NCBI RefSeq assembly: GCF_903946935.1
Contig: NZ_CAJAXH010000141.1
Coordinates: 1 to 64,000, forward strand
Length of the DNA stretch: 64,000 nt
Source: an uncultured Thiodictyon sp.
Lineage (GTDB): Bacteria > Pseudomonadota > Gammaproteobacteria > Chromatiales > Chromatiaceae
Reading direction: 5' to 3'
Shown here: positions 32,791 through 43,295 of the stretch, in pieces
How the letters are laid out: every line of letters begins with the position of its first letter
How positions within the stretch are numbered: position 1 is the stretch's first letter
Notes under the pieces: generated by a model
Database searches by the model: none
What the model was told of the DNA's origin: nothing
What the model saw: the letters and a program-made list of their open reading frames with translations, nothing else
Position numbers and translations under genes: made by a program

Positions 32791-35700
32791 TCATTCTGTG
32801 GCGCCCGGCGTCGGCGCTGGCGTGGACCCCGGGTCGCGCGGGTGCCGCGGCGGCCCAGGGCGCCACAAGACCGGCTGGGAAAAGCCCGCCCAGCCCCAGC
32901 GCAGCCAGCGCAGAAGGCTCACTGCCAGCCACAGTGCCCAGGCGAGCATGAGTGTACGATACACCCACATCGGCACGGCCATGACCCAGATCGGCGGCAG
33001 GGGGCCGGCGGTGCGATCCTGATACCAGTTCAGTACCCCATCCCCGGAGCCATTGCCCACGATCTGCATGGCCGGCGCACCCAGCAGCCCCTGGGACACG
33101 GCGCCGACCAGACCGACACCGGCGGCCAGGGTCAAGACTACCAAGGTCACCTGGACCAGGTTATAGCGCCGCCTGGGGGTCGCGGCGTATAAGCGCTGGC
33201 GCCCACCGAGGGCGAGCAGCCAGCCGGCCACCAGCACCAGGACCCAAATTTCCGCGAGCGCGAGGCCGGCGCCGAGCAACAGCCAGTCGTGGGTCTTTAG
33301 CGCCGTCAGGTGTGAGCGCCCCAGCGCCAGCGAGAGCCCGGCCAGGACGAGCAGCACGCCCCAGAACACGACCACTGGACCGATTCGCGGGCCGCCCGTT
33401 AACAGCACCCAGCGATCCTGCGGCAGCCGCAATGTAAGGTTCAGATTGACTGCCGGGCTACCCAGGTCCGGCAGTTGTGGCTTGATCAGCAGCCCCGGCG
33501 CCTGCGGTGTCCGCCATTGGATCAGGACCGACTGCTGCCCCGGCACCAATGGTATCTCCAAGACCGCCCCCGCCTTGGGGAGCGGCAGGTCCTGCCCGTT
33601 GACCTGCAAGTGCGTCGGCTCGGCGCCCGGTGGCAGGCGGATGGGGTGCAGGCCGCCTTGGCCGCCGCGCAGATCGAGGCGCAGTTCGCTGTCGTTCGTC
33701 CGCTGGCCCAGGGTCTCCCGCAGGAGCACCCGGTCGATGGTCAGGGTTTGGCCCGGCACCGCCGCCGGCTGGGTCAGGTTCAGCGCCAGGGTTTCGCCCG
33801 GCAGGGGGCGCCAGCTGGGCTGCCAGCGGTCAGCGGCCGTAATTTGGTGGATCGGGGCCGGGCCGGTCCACTCCAGGTGCCAGCGCGGACTCAAGGCCAA
33901 TGACCAGGATTCGTTGAGCTGTGGATCGGTTGCCGCGGTCAGTTGTAGGGTCGGTGCAGGTTCCAGGGTGGAGGTCCAGCCCGCTTCGATCTCGTCCGGC
34001 GCCAAGCTCACCAGGACGCGCCCGTCCTGCACGCGTAATCCCGGGGTCTGCACCGATTCGCCAGGCAGCAGCGGCACCGGCACCGACACCGGAAACTCCG
34101 CCGGGGACAGGCGTCGCACCCGGGTCGCGAGGCGCCAGTCGAGCCCGATCCGCAGTTCACGCTCCACCCGCAACAGGGCAGGCAAGGCGCCTTGGCTCAA
34201 CGCGGCACGGCCCGCCGCCACATCGGTGGAGACCCGCACCAGGCGGATTTGGGCCCCGGGCAGGCCGGCCGCGTCGAGCCCTTCCAGCGTCCAGCCGTCG
34301 AGCGTGGCCTGGAGCCGGCGCGGGTGCAGCGGGAAGGGGATCTCCACCTGGTTGCGGTGTGGCAGGGGCCCGGTCAGCGTCAGGCGGTGGCGCCCGGCGG
34401 GTAGCGCAATCAGCAAGCGGTCGTTGGGGTCGCGGCGCAGTCCGTCGAATGGGGCACCATCCAGGTCGAGCTCGGTGGGCCGCCAGCCGCCGGAAACGCC
34501 GGGCACCGCCGTGGCGACTGGCGCGGCGGCGTCCAGGGTCAGGATCAACCGCAATGTCTCAGGCTCTGCCGCCAGGGCGAGGTCGGCCAGATCGACGCAA
34601 TCCGGCAGGCAGTCTGGCGGTGCGAGCAGGCGCGTGCGCAGTTCCTCCAGCAGCTCGACGCTGGGCAGGTCGCTGGCCTGGGTCGGGGTGGGCCCGAGCA
34701 AGCCGCCAGCCCCGAGGATGAGCGCCAGTAACAGGCCCAGCGAAGCGGAAGCGGGCCGGCTGGATGCTGCCTGGCCCGCCAGTTCCGAATCAGGTTCCGA
34801 CTCCGGCGCGCCGGCCGGCGATGGCGGCCGGGGCCGGCCGATCAGGTCTGCCACCCGCAGCCCCAGGATGACCGCCAGCAGGGCGCCCAGCAGCGACCAC
34901 AGCAGGTTCCAGCCGGGGCTCAACAACCACAGTTTTGCGCCCTCGGCGGGGTCGATCGCACCGCTCCAGCTCAGGTCGAAGCGGTTCCACTGCCAGTCCG
35001 GAATCCCGGCGCCGCTCTGTATCACGGCGTCCGGGTCGGGCCGCTCCGGCGCGGGCGCGGCGGGGGCCGGTGGCGCGGCCGATCGCGCCAATGACTTGCG
35101 CGCCCGCGCGTTGTCGGTTAGCGACCCGGCCGAGTCGTCCGCCGTCGCCGCCTCCTCCATTGGCTCATTACGCAAGATGGCCTCGAACTGGCGCTCGGCC
35201 ACGGCGGGTTGCGGTGCCGCCGCTGGGGGTGCCAGGCGATTGAGCGCGGTGGCATTGGTACCCAGACCGACCGCGGGGCGCTCCAGGTGGGGGTAGAGCC
35301 CGGTGCGGACCTGGCCGGCGACAAAGGGCAGGCCGATCAGGACGAGCGCGAGCAGCGCCAGATACCGATACCACCGCAGCAGCGCGCGCACCCGCACCAG
35401 GGCGAGCGCGGTGGGGTGTTCGGGCAGTAGCCGCAATAGGGCGGCGACGGCCAGCAGGTGGACCCACACCAAGCGGGGGGCCGTCGGGACCTGCCAGGTC
35501 AGCAGCAGGGCGAGTCCGGCGAGCAGACCCCAGGGCGTGCCCCACAGCCGCCCCACGCCGAAGCTCAGGATCAGCACCAAGAAGAGGTCCAGCAGGGTCC
35601 AGCGCCCAAGCCAACTGTCGGGCCGATTGTCGGTCCCGGTGGCCGCCAGCAGGTCCCAGCCGGGGGGGAGATAGAGGTGTGCGCGGCTGCCGTCCAATTG

Positions 35701-37014
35701 GAGTCCCCAGCCGGCGGCGGGGATGGTTCGCGGGTTGCCCGACGCCCCGGCGATGCGACTGTCGGCGACCAGGTCGAGCCGGCCGCGGCGCACCTCCACC
35801 CCGGGTGGATCGGTGTCGCGCAGGCGGGTAATGAGGCACGGCTCCCCATCGACGGCGACCCGTCCCAGGGTCAAGGGCGCGGTGGCGCCGAGTCGCCAAC
35901 TGCGGGTGAGTTGGCCGCCGATGCGGTCGCGCACGCTGAAGGCATCGCCGGTCAGATCGAGCCACAGGTCGCGCTCCAGGGTGAGACGATCCGGGCCCGG
36001 GTCCGGGTTGCCGCGGCGCCGCTCGGCCAGCGTCAGCGTCTCCCCGGGCGCGAGGCGATAGGCGGGCAGGGCGGCCCAGTCCGCTGGGACGCCGGCTTGG
36101 CGCGGGTCCACCGCCGCCGGTCCGCGCAACTCGACCTGGCGCAGGTCGGGGTGGGCGGCGAAGGACCAGACCTCCAGCGCCGGCCAGGGGGCGGGCGCCG
36201 TGGCGCGGGTGAGGGTGCCGACCGCCCCGCCGACTTGGGCGTCCACGTTCACCACCCAATGGCCGGGGCGCACCTGCACGCGCAACCCACCATCCCCGTC
36301 CAGCCGGGCGGGTAGGGGGCTGTCAACGCGCAGCGGGATGGTCCCCGGCAGCAGCACCGGGCCGATCAGGACTTGGCGGGCACCCCCGGCCACGTCCAGT
36401 TCCAGCCGGGTGGTCACCTGGAGCGGCAGGTCGTCGTCGATCCGGCGGTAGACCTGGAGGGCGAGGCGGTCGCCTTCCAGTGCGTTGACCGCGGCGGGGT
36501 CGCCGAGCCATAGCCGTCCGTCCCGATCCAGGCGCGGAAAGGGCACCGCAGCCCCATCCAGCACCAGTGAGAGCAGCCCGGTCTCCGCCGGCAGGGTCAA
36601 GCCATCAGGGGTGTCGGACCACTGAAAGCGCCCGGTCAAACGATGCGCGCCAGGGGTCAATTTAACCGACGGCGCCCCCTCGCGCAGGACCACCGGCAGT
36701 GGTCGGTCGCCATCGCGCACCTCCTGTGGCCAGTGCTCCGGGTCGCCTGGCAGCGGCGCCCAGGTCTCGGCGTCGGCCTCCCAATGCTGGCTGAAGGTCC
36801 CGCCCCGTGCATTCAGATCCAGTGCCAGTCGGCCCGGCCAGGCGCACAGCCGCTGCGCGGAGTCGGCCTGCACCGGGCAGGGGCGCTGGTCCTGCGGGTG
36901 CAGTACCCAGGGGACCCAGGGCGAGAGCTGCGGTGGGACCGCGGGCGCGGACGCGGCGACCGGGCCCACCAGCACGGCATATAGGATGAGGAGCGGATAC
37001 AGGAATGCGCGCAT
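32791..37014 (-). CDS. very large membrane protein of unknown function
   Basis: About 1407 aa from the ATG at 37014 (ATG 37026 also possible). An N-terminal signal peptide (FLYPLLILYAVLVG...) is followed by a long beta-rich extracytoplasmic region, a central cluster of TM segments (near LLDLFLVLILSFGVG and YLALLALVLIGLPFV), a linker rich in Ala/Pro/Glu, another TM segment, a second beta-rich region and a C-terminal cluster of about four TM segments ending in a Pro-rich tail. The two halves look like repeats of the same architecture. I do not recognise the family. It ends 20 bases downstream of the CBS-protein gene, so the two are probably co-transcribed. Confidence 0.75.
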   Translation of the reverse strand: MRAFLYPLLILYAVLVGPVAASAPAVPPQLSPWVPWVLHPQDQRPCPVQADSAQRLCAWPGRLALDLNARGGTFSQHWEADAETWAPLPGDPEHWPQEVRDGDRPLPVVLREGAPSVKLTPGAHRLTGRFQWSDTPDGLTLPAETGLLSLVLDGAAVPFPRLDRDGRLWLGDPAAVNALEGDRLALQVYRRIDDDLPLQVTTRLELDVAGGARQVLIGPVLLPGTIPLRVDSPLPARLDGDGGLRVQVRPGHWVVNVDAQVGGAVGTLTRATAPAPWPALEVWSFAAHPDLRQVELRGPAAVDPRQAGVPADWAALPAYRLAPGETLTLAERRRGNPDPGPDRLTLERDLWLDLTGDAFSVRDRIGGQLTRSWRLGATAPLTLGRVAVDGEPCLITRLRDTDPPGVEVRRGRLDLVADSRIAGASGNPRTIPAAGWGLQLDGSRAHLYLPPGWDLLAATGTDNRPDSWLGRWTLLDLFLVLILSFGVGRLWGTPWGLLAGLALLLTWQVPTAPRLVWVHLLAVAALLRLLPEHPTALALVRVRALLRWYRYLALLALVLIGLPFVAGQVRTGLYPHLERPAVGLGTNATALNRLAPPAAAPQPAVAERQFEAILRNEPMEEAATADDSAGSLTDNARARKSLARSAAPPAPAAPAPERPDPDAVIQSGAGIPDWQWNRFDLSWSGAIDPAEGAKLWLLSPGWNLLWSLLGALLAVILGLRVADLIGRPRPPSPAGAPESEPDSELAGQAASSRPASASLGLLLALILGAGGLLGPTPTQASDLPSVELLEELRTRLLAPPDCLPDCVDLADLALAAEPETLRLILTLDAAAPVATAVPGVSGGWRPTELDLDGAPFDGLRRDPNDRLLIALPAGRHRLTLTGPLPHRNQVEIPFPLHPRRLQATLDGWTLEGLDAAGLPGAQIRLVRVSTDVAAGRAALSQGALPALLRVERELRIGLDWRLATRVRRLSPAEFPVSVPVPLLPGESVQTPGLRVQDGRVLVSLAPDEIEAGWTSTLEPAPTLQLTAATDPQLNESWSLALSPRWHLEWTGPAPIHQITAADRWQPSWRPLPGETLALNLTQPAAVPGQTLTIDRVLLRETLGQRTNDSELRLDLRGGQGGLHPIRLPPGAEPTHLQVNGQDLPLPKAGAVLEIPLVPGQQSVLIQWRTPQAPGLLIKPQLPDLGSPAVNLNLTLRLPQDRWVLLTGGPRIGPVVVFWGVLLVLAGLSLALGRSHLTALKTHDWLLLGAGLALAEIWVLVLVAGWLLALGGRQRLYAATPRRRYNLVQVTLVVLTLAAGVGLVGAVSQGLLGAPAMQIVGNGSGDGVLNWYQDRTAGPLPPIWVMAVPMWVYRTLMLAWALWLAVSLLRWLRWGWAGFSQPVLWRPGPPRHPRDPGSTPAPTPGATE

Positions 37015-37046
37015 GGTTAGGCTCATCGTGCGCGGCGTCGCTGCCG

Positions 37047-37925
37047 CTATGCGTCGCGCAACACCTTGACGATGTCATGGCGGGTGACGATGCCGACCGT
37101 CGCACCGTCGTCGTCGACCACCACCAGCCGGCGGGTCTGCGCGTGTTCCATGCGGCTGATCGCGGTGGGTAGCGACTCGGCGGCGGACACCGTATGCACC
37201 GGGTGGCTCATCACCTTGGTGAGCTTGGTCGTGGCGAAATCGATCTCCTCGTCACCGAGTCGCACCAGATCGCGTTCGGTGAGGATGCCGATCGGGTGGC
37301 CGTGACGCTCGACCACCACGCAGCCCAGGTGCTGACCGGCCATGAGCCGCACCGCATCCCGGACCAGTGAATCCTCGGGCAGGCCCACCGCCCCTTGGGT
37401 CATGACCGCACCTACATCCCGCGCCGCCAGCAGGTCCGCGGCCGCGAGGTGGTGGATGAAGTCCGCCTCGCTGACGATTCCGGCCAGCCGGCCCGCCTGG
37501 TCGGTGACGATGAGATGCCGCACCCCGTGGGTGTTGATCAGTTGATAGGCTTGGCGAAATCCCATGTCGGCCGGCGCGGTGATGGGGGGGCTGCCCATGG
37601 CCTCGCTGACCGGCACGACATCCGCGTCCCGATGGGATGAGGCGAAGCGCACCGCATCGCGTTCGGTGAAGATACCCACCGGGCGGTCGGCGTCCACCAC
37701 CACCAGTGCGCTGATGCGCTCGCCGCGCATCACCGTCCGCGCCCAGTGGACCGAATAGTCCGCCGGGACGGTGGTGACCTGGACCGTCATGATGTCGGCC
37801 AGGGTCATGGACGCGCGGTCGCTGCCGTCAGGGTGGTCGGGTTGGCGATCCGTCGGATCGGCGGGGGGCAGCGGCGGCATCAGCGGGGGGACCGTCGCAC
37901 CGATCTCATGCGCAGAGGCGATCAA
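37047..37925 (-). CDS. protein with four CBS domains (two Bateman modules)
   Basis: Up to 292 aa from a TTG at 37925, preceded by GGGAG; ATG 37808 would remove a Pro-rich leader of 39 residues. Four CBS motifs can be followed: IMTVQVTTVPADYSV, AMGSPPITAPADMGF, VMTQGAVGLPEDSLV and VMSHPVHTVSAAESL, each ending in GI(F/V/L)TE/SxxD or similar. Bateman modules bind adenine nucleotides and regulate partner proteins; no output domain is fused here. It shares an operon with the large membrane protein and is divergent from pilT. Confidence 0.85.
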   Translation of the reverse strand: MIASAHEIGATVPPLMPPLPPADPTDRQPDHPDGSDRASMTLADIMTVQVTTVPADYSVHWARTVMRGERISALVVVDADRPVGIFTERDAVRFASSHRDADVVPVSEAMGSPPITAPADMGFRQAYQLINTHGVRHLIVTDQAGRLAGIVSEADFIHHLAAADLLAARDVGAVMTQGAVGLPEDSLVRDAVRLMAGQHLGCVVVERHGHPIGILTERDLVRLGDEEIDFATTKLTKVMSHPVHTVSAAESLPTAISRMEHAQTRRLVVVDDDGATVGIVTRHDIVKVLRDA

Positions 37926-38135
37926 ATTGATGTACTCCCAAGTCTATTTTCATTACAGGGCGCCAGCTTAGAGGGCCACGATAGCCGCGCCCGGCAGGTC
38001 AGTCAAGGGCAGCGATGCGGACCTGCCAGCGTTGGTCGGCGGTTTCGGGTTATGCTTGGCGCATTGGACCACGGCGGGTGCGTCGGACGGCGCATCACCT
38101 GGACCCGTGGGCCGCGGATCGAACCGGAGTTAGCC

Positions 38136-39191
38136 GTGGACATTGCAGAACTACTCGCCTTCAGCGTCAAGAACAAAGCCTCCGACCTGCACCTCTCCGC
38201 CGGTCTGCCGCCGATGATCCGGGTGGACGGGGACATGCGCCGGATCAATGTCCCGGCCTTGGAGCACCGGACCGTGCATTCGCTGGTCTACGACATCATG
38301 AACGACAAGCAGCGCAAGGACTACGAAGAGTTCATGGAGACCGACTTCTCGTTCGAGATCCCCGGCGTGGCGCGCTTCCGCGTCAACGCCTTCAACCAGA
38401 AACGGGGCGCCGCGGCGGTGTTCCGCACCATCCCGTCTAAGGTGTTGAGCCTGGAGGACCTGAACGCCCCAGCGATCTTTAGGGACATCGTCAACGTCCC
38501 GCGCGGCCTGGTGCTGATCACTGGACCCACCGGCTCCGGTAAATCCACCACGCTGGCGGCCATGATCGACTACTTGAATGACAACAAGTACGAACACATC
38601 CTGACGATTGAGGACCCGATCGAGTTCGTCCATAACAGCAAGAAATGTCTGATCAACCAGCGCGAGGTCCATCGCGACACCCTGGGTTTCAGCGAAGCGT
38701 TGCGCTCGGCGTTGCGTGAGGACCCGGACATCATCCTGGTGGGTGAGATGCGCGATCTGGAGACCATTCGGCTCGCCATGACGGCGGCGGAGACCGGCCA
38801 TCTGGTCTTCGGTACCCTGCACACCACCTCCGCGGCCAAGACCATTGACCGTATCATCGACGTCTTCCCCGCCGCCGAGAAGGAAATGGTGCGCTCCATG
38901 CTCTCTGAGTCGTTGCGCTCGGTCGTGGCCCAAACTTTGCTTAAGAAAATCGGCGGCGGGCGTATCGCCGCCCACGAGATCCTGATCGGCACCCCCGCGA
39001 TCCGTAACCTGATCCGCGAGGCGAAGATCGCGCAGATGTATTCGGCCATACAGACCGGTCAGGCCCATGGTATGCAGACCCTTGACCAGAACCTCAAGGA
39101 GTTGATGAAAAAGGGGCTGATCACCCGCTCAGATGCCCGCAGCAAGGCGCAAAATAAAGATGATTTTCAGGGTAGAGACGATGCGAAATAG
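38136..39191 (+). CDS. pilT: type IV pilus retraction ATPase PilT
   Basis: 351 aa from GTG 38136, preceded by GGAG at 6 bases; the family begins with MDIAELLAFSVKNKASDLHLSAG as here, so the longer frame from 37746 is rejected. PAS-like N domain, Walker A GPTGSGKSTT, the Asp box region, Walker B VGEMRDLET, His box GHLVFGTLHTTSAAKTIDR and the C-terminal AIRNLIRE motif are all present. A cytoplasmic hexamer that powers pilus retraction. No pilU follows. Confidence 0.96.
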   Translation: MDIAELLAFSVKNKASDLHLSAGLPPMIRVDGDMRRINVPALEHRTVHSLVYDIMNDKQRKDYEEFMETDFSFEIPGVARFRVNAFNQKRGAAAVFRTIPSKVLSLEDLNAPAIFRDIVNVPRGLVLITGPTGSGKSTTLAAMIDYLNDNKYEHILTIEDPIEFVHNSKKCLINQREVHRDTLGFSEALRSALREDPDIILVGEMRDLETIRLAMTAAETGHLVFGTLHTTSAAKTIDRIIDVFPAAEKEMVRSMLSESLRSVVAQTLLKKIGGGRIAAHEILIGTPAIRNLIREAKIAQMYSAIQTGQAHGMQTLDQNLKELMKKGLITRSDARSKAQNKDDFQGRDDAK

Positions 39192-39232
39192 CTATTCGGC
39201 CTCCTCCGCCTGCTGATTCGGCCTTCCGAACG

Positions 39233-39455
39233 ACACATTATGACACCCAGCATGTCACCACCGATCATCCGCGCATGAGCGCGGCCGAGTGGATCGGTAT
39301 TTATCGCGAGGCATGGGATAGCTATTACAGCCCGGCGCACCTGGCCACCGTGCTGCCCCGCTGCCGCCCTTAGGAGCCCCCGGCCGCGACGAATATCACC
39401 CGTGGGCTTTTGGGGTGGTGGCCCAGGGGCGCTTCACTGGAAGTGGGGCTTCTAG
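39233..39455 (+). pseudogene. 3' remnant of a B12-binding radical SAM gene
   Basis: In the frame of position 39275 the translation reads YDTQHVTTDHPRM, AAEWIGIYREAWDSYYSP and AHLATVLPR before TAG 39371-39373. This matches the C-terminal region common to B12-binding radical SAM proteins (HPRM, EW..IYR.AW..YY.P.H). After that stop, similarity seems to resume with LLGWWPRGASLEVG up to the edge of a MITE-like insertion. No N-terminal or CxxxCxxC part is present. Family assignment is from memory of the motif. Confidence 0.5.
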
Positions 39456-39569
39456 CAGCCTGTCGGACTTGATGGCGTAACCGATTGATTAAACAGGAAA
39501 ACGACTTTTTGGCGCAAAAGAGGAAACTCTTTGTATTCAATCGGTTGCATCACTAAGTCCGACAGCCTG
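39456..39569. mobile_element. MITE-like element with 4-bp CTAG target duplication
   Basis: 114 bases, bounded by inverted ends CAGCCTGTCGGACTT (left) and AAGTCCGACAGCCTG (right; one mismatch as inverted repeat). Similarity extends inward through an AACCGATTGA block on each side. CTAG flanks both ends (39452-39455 and 39570-39573), consistent with a target-site duplication. It has no coding capacity and would need a transposase from elsewhere. Confidence 0.65.
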
Positions 39570-39573
39570 CTAG

Positions 39574-40099
39574 GATCGCGCCTCGATCATCGTTTTGGCC
39601 ACTGAGTCATGGGGCGCTTTGATCTCGTGCCCAAAATTCGCTTGGCATGCGGTTCGGGAAGCTCAACAAGCTCCCCCAGACCACCCATCGTCCCGAGGAC
39701 GAACTGATGGCGGCCGTCTTTCGCGTCAGCTTCCATCGCTTCCTGGCGCCGGGCGTGTCGGGAAAGCGCGCGGGATGCCGTCGACAGATCATCGGTCTCT
39801 TCCAAACGCAGCAGGTCGTGCGCCGCTATCCAAGTCGCCGCGGATTCCGGCGGGAGGGGGCGGGCCGCGGTGGGTCCTTGTCTAAGGTTGACCGTCGTCG
39901 CGTAAGTTGATATCCACACAGCGCCGACCGGAGCGGTGCAAGGACAAATCTTGGTGCCTTACCCGTGTCGGGGTCCTGGCGGTGTCGTGCTTCCGCCCCC
40001 CCGCCGCGCAACGCCACAATTGAGTTTGCGGCCCGCGCCGTCTATCCTTGCGCGTTGCGCTTTTTTGCGTGCCCGAATTTTTGTGAACGAGGTGGCGTC
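39574..40099. other. gene-poor stretch before leuC
   Basis: About 525 bases. A 110-codon minus-strand frame (39587-39919) and overlapping plus-strand frames exist but none has a recognisable motif, a clear ribosome site or a conserved neighbour, so no gene is called. Homology that could belong to the upstream radical-SAM remnant cannot be followed past the MITE-like element. The last 100 bases presumably include the leuC promoter. Confidence 0.4.
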
Positions 40100-41503
40100 A
40101 TGGGTGCCCGAACCCTCTACGACAAACTCTGGGACGATCACGTGGTGCGGGTGGACGAGGACGGTACGGCGCTCCTCTACATCGACCGGCAACTGATCCA
40201 CGAGGTAACCTCCCCCCAGGCCTTCGAGGGCCTGCGCCTCACGGGGCGTGCCCCGTGGCGATTGGCGGCGAACCTGGCGGTACCGGACCACAATGTCCCG
40301 ACCACGAACCTGGCCGCGGGAATCACCGATCCCGTCGCGCGCCTGCAAGTGGAGACCCTGGGTGAGAACTGCCGGACCTTCGGCATCACCGAGTTCTCGA
40401 TGGGCGATCCGCGCCAGGGGATCTGCCATGTGATCGGCCCGGAGCAGGGCTTTACCCTGCCCGGCAGCACGCTGGTGTGCGGCGACTCACACACCGCGAC
40501 CCACGGGGCCTTCGGGGCGCTGGCCTTCGGCATCGGCACCTCGGAGGTCGAGCATGTGCTTGCCACCCAGTGCCTGCTTCAGCGCAAGTCCAAGGCCATG
40601 CTGATCAGCGTCGACGGCGCGGTCGGCCCCGGCGTGACCGCCAAGGACATCGTGCTCGCCATCATCGGTGAGATCGGTACCGCTGGCGGCACCGGCCATG
40701 TGATCGAGTTCGGCGGCGAGGCGATCCAGGCACTCTCCATGGAAGGGCGCATGACCGTCTGCAACATGGCCATCGAGGCCGGCGCCCGCGCCGGGCTGGT
40801 GGCGGTGGACGAGAAGACGATCGATTACATGCGTGGTCGGTACTTCGCCCCCAAGGGCGATCTGTTCGACCAGGCGGCGGCCAACTGGCGCTCCCTCACG
40901 ACCGATCCGGGGGCCAGTTTCGACCAGGTGGTGCACCTCAAGGCGGCGGACATCAAGCCGCAGGTGACTTGGGGGACCTCGCCCGAGATGGTGCTGCCGA
41001 TCGACGGGCGGGTGCCGGACCCGGACGCCGAGTTGGACGCGACCAAGGCCGACGGTATCCGTCGCGCACTCGCTTACATGGGGCTCGCGGCTGGCACGCC
41101 GGTCACCGCGATCCGTCCGGACAAGGTGTTCATCGGCTCCTGCACCAATTCGCGCATCGAGGACCTGCGCGCCGCGGCGGCCGTGGTCGAGGGTCGCCAT
41201 GTGGCCCCGAGCATCACGCTGGCGCTGGTGGTCCCGGGCTCCGGTCTGGTCAAGACGCAGGCGGAGGCCGAAGGGCTGGACCGCATCTTTACCGCTGCGG
41301 GTTTCGAGTGGCGCGAGCCCGGTTGTTCGATGTGCCTGGCGATGAACGCGGATCGCCTGGAGCCCCAGGAGCGTTGCGCCTCCACCTCCAACCGCAATTT
41401 CGAGGGCCGGCAGGGCCAGGGTGGGCGCACCCACCTGGTGAGCCCGGCGATGGCCGCCGCCGCCGCGGTGACCGGTCATTTTGTCGACGTGAGGACGCTG
41501 TAG
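40100..41503 (+). CDS. leuC: 3-isopropylmalate dehydratase large subunit LeuC
   Basis: 467 aa from ATG 40100 with AACGAGG just upstream; the frame extends to 39965 but the family starts at [11 protein letters not shown]. Aconitase-superfamily protein with the [4Fe-4S] ligands readable in IGSCTNSR and the CSMCLAMN segment, and [21 protein letters not shown] in the active-site region. With LeuD it isomerises 2- to 3-isopropylmalate in leucine synthesis. First gene of leuC-leuD-leuB; no leuA here. Confidence 0.97.
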   Translation: MGARTLYDKLWDDHVVRVDEDGTALLYIDRQLIHEVTSPQAFEGLRLTGRAPWRLAANLAVPDHNVPTTNLAAGITDPVARLQVETLGENCRTFGITEFSMGDPRQGICHVIGPEQGFTLPGSTLVCGDSHTATHGAFGALAFGIGTSEVEHVLATQCLLQRKSKAMLISVDGAVGPGVTAKDIVLAIIGEIGTAGGTGHVIEFGGEAIQALSMEGRMTVCNMAIEAGARAGLVAVDEKTIDYMRGRYFAPKGDLFDQAAANWRSLTTDPGASFDQVVHLKAADIKPQVTWGTSPEMVLPIDGRVPDPDAELDATKADGIRRALAYMGLAAGTPVTAIRPDKVFIGSCTNSRIEDLRAAAAVVEGRHVAPSITLALVVPGSGLVKTQAEAEGLDRIFTAAGFEWREPGCSMCLAMNADRLEPQERCASTSNRNFEGRQGQGGRTHLVSPAMAAAAAVTGHFVDVRTL

Positions 41504-42136
41504 ATGGAGCCGTTCAAGAACTTCACCGGGGTCGTGGTGCCGCTCGATCGGGCCAATGTCGACACCGACGCCATCATCCCCAAGCAGTTTCTCAAGAGCA
41601 TCAAGCGCAGCGGCTTCGGGCCCTATCTCTTTGACGAATGGCGGTATCTGGACCATGGCGAGCCCGAGATGGACTGCACCGGCCGGCCGCTCAATCCGGC
41701 CTTCGTGCTCAACGACCCGCGCTATGTCGGTGCCGAGGTCTTGCTGGCGCGGGAGAACTTCGGCTGCGGGTCCTCGCGCGAGCATGCCCCCTGGGCGCTG
41801 GCGGATTTCGGCATCCGGGTGATCGTCGCCCCGAGTTATGCCGATATCTTTTTCAACAACTGCTTCAAGAACGGCATCCTGCCGATCGTGCTGGAGGCGG
41901 CGACCGTCGATCGGCTGTTCACCCATGCGCACCGGTCCGAGGCCCTGCACCTGAGCGTGGACCTGCCGGCCCAGACCCTGGCGTTCGACGGACAGACCGT
42001 CCACTTCACCGTGGACGCCTTCCGCAAACACTGCCTGCTCGAGGGCCTGGACGATATCGGCCTGACCCTCCAGCATACCGACAGCATCCGCGCCTTTGAG
42101 GCGCAACGCCGAGTCGCGGCACCCTGGCAGTTCTGA
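41504..42136 (+). CDS. leuD: 3-isopropylmalate dehydratase small subunit LeuD
   Basis: 210 aa, starting directly after the leuC stop. Swivel domain with [13 protein letters not shown] near the N-terminus and [15 protein letters not shown] in the middle, which bring the substrate-binding Arg and Ser to the LeuC active site. Length is typical. Confidence 0.97.
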   Translation: MEPFKNFTGVVVPLDRANVDTDAIIPKQFLKSIKRSGFGPYLFDEWRYLDHGEPEMDCTGRPLNPAFVLNDPRYVGAEVLLARENFGCGSSREHAPWALADFGIRVIVAPSYADIFFNNCFKNGILPIVLEAATVDRLFTHAHRSEALHLSVDLPAQTLAFDGQTVHFTVDAFRKHCLLEGLDDIGLTLQHTDSIRAFEAQRRVAAPWQF

Positions 42137-42151
42137 TCGGAGATAACACAA

Positions 42152-43225
42152 GTGTCGAAGAAGGTTTTGGTACTCCCGGGTGACGGTATCGGCCCGGAGA
42201 TCGTCGGCGAGGCGGTCAAGCTGCTCGACGCGCTGAATGCGAGCGGCGCGGTGTCGATCGAGCTCGAGCATGGGCTGGTGGGCGGGGTGGCCTACGACGA
42301 GACCGGCGACCCGTTGCCGGCGCAGACCCTGGAGGCCGCCCGCGCCGCCGATGCCGTCCTGCTCGGTGCCGTCGGTGGGCCCAAGTGGGAACCACTGCAC
42401 ATCTCCAAGCGCCCGGAACGGGGACTATTGGGTCTGCGCGCTGGCCTGGGGCTGTTTGCCAACCTGCGCCCGGCGATCCTCTATCCGCAGTTGGCCGGGG
42501 CCTCGACCCTCAAGCCGGAGGTGGTCTCGGGGCTCGACATCCTGATCGTGCGCGAATTGACCGGCGACATCTATTTCGGCCAGCCGCGCGGGATCGAGAC
42601 CCTGCCCTCCGGCGAGCGGCGCGGCACCAACACCATGGTCTACACCGAGTCCGAGGTGGAGCGCATCTGTCGCGTGGCCTTCGATCTGGCCATGAAGCGC
42701 CATCGCAAGGTGTGTTCGGTGGACAAGGCGAATGTACTGGAGTGTACGGAGCTGTGGCGTGAGGTGGCGACCAAGGTCGGTGCCGATTATCCGGAGGTGG
42801 CGTTGAGCCACATGTATGTGGACAACGCGGCCATGCAACTGGTGCGCGCGCCCAAGCAGTTCGACGTGATGGTGACGGGCAACCTGTTTGGTGACATCCT
42901 CTCGGACTGCGCCTCCCAGCTCACCGGCTCCATCGGCATGTTGCCCTCGGCCTCGCTGAACGCCGCGGGTCAAGGGATGTACGAGCCGATTCATGGCTCG
43001 GCCCCCGATATCGCCGGCAAGGGCGTGGCCAACCCGCTCGCGACCCTGCTGTCGGTGGCGATGATGCTGCGCTACTCGCTGGGTGCCCCAGCGGTGGCCG
43101 ACCGGATCGAGGCGGCGGTGTCGCGCGTGCTCGACCAGGGTCTGCGCACCCCGGACATCATGTCCGAGGGGATGCAGCGGGTGGGGACGGTCGCGATGGG
43201 CGAGGCGGTGGTGGCAGCCCTGTAG
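42152..43225 (+). CDS. leuB: 3-isopropylmalate dehydrogenase LeuB
   Basis: 357 aa from GTG 42152 with GGAG about 9 bases upstream. NAD-dependent beta-decarboxylating dehydrogenase: [20 protein letters not shown], the substrate loop [18 protein letters not shown], metal-binding [10 protein letters not shown]-like segment ([14 protein letters not shown]) and [13 protein letters not shown]. Third gene of the leucine block, 15 bases after leuD. Confidence 0.97.
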   Translation: MSKKVLVLPGDGIGPEIVGEAVKLLDALNASGAVSIELEHGLVGGVAYDETGDPLPAQTLEAARAADAVLLGAVGGPKWEPLHISKRPERGLLGLRAGLGLFANLRPAILYPQLAGASTLKPEVVSGLDILIVRELTGDIYFGQPRGIETLPSGERRGTNTMVYTESEVERICRVAFDLAMKRHRKVCSVDKANVLECTELWREVATKVGADYPEVALSHMYVDNAAMQLVRAPKQFDVMVTGNLFGDILSDCASQLTGSIGMLPSASLNAAGQGMYEPIHGSAPDIAGKGVANPLATLLSVAMMLRYSLGAPAVADRIEAAVSRVLDQGLRTPDIMSEGMQRVGTVAMGEAVVAAL

Positions 43226-43295
43226 CGGTGGTCGGCGGTCGGTTCGCACTGACCGCCGATATCACAACTTGAAGTATCTGTGCGGATTTTATTCA

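Noticed and set aside
37746-38135. N-terminal extension of PilT
   Set aside because: The family start motif lies at GTG 38136 with a GGAG site just upstream; the extension overlaps the divergent CBS-protein gene.
39587-39919. 110-codon hypothetical gene on the minus strand
   Set aside because: No motif, no ribosome site and competing open frames on the other strand; it lies in a region of decayed DNA.
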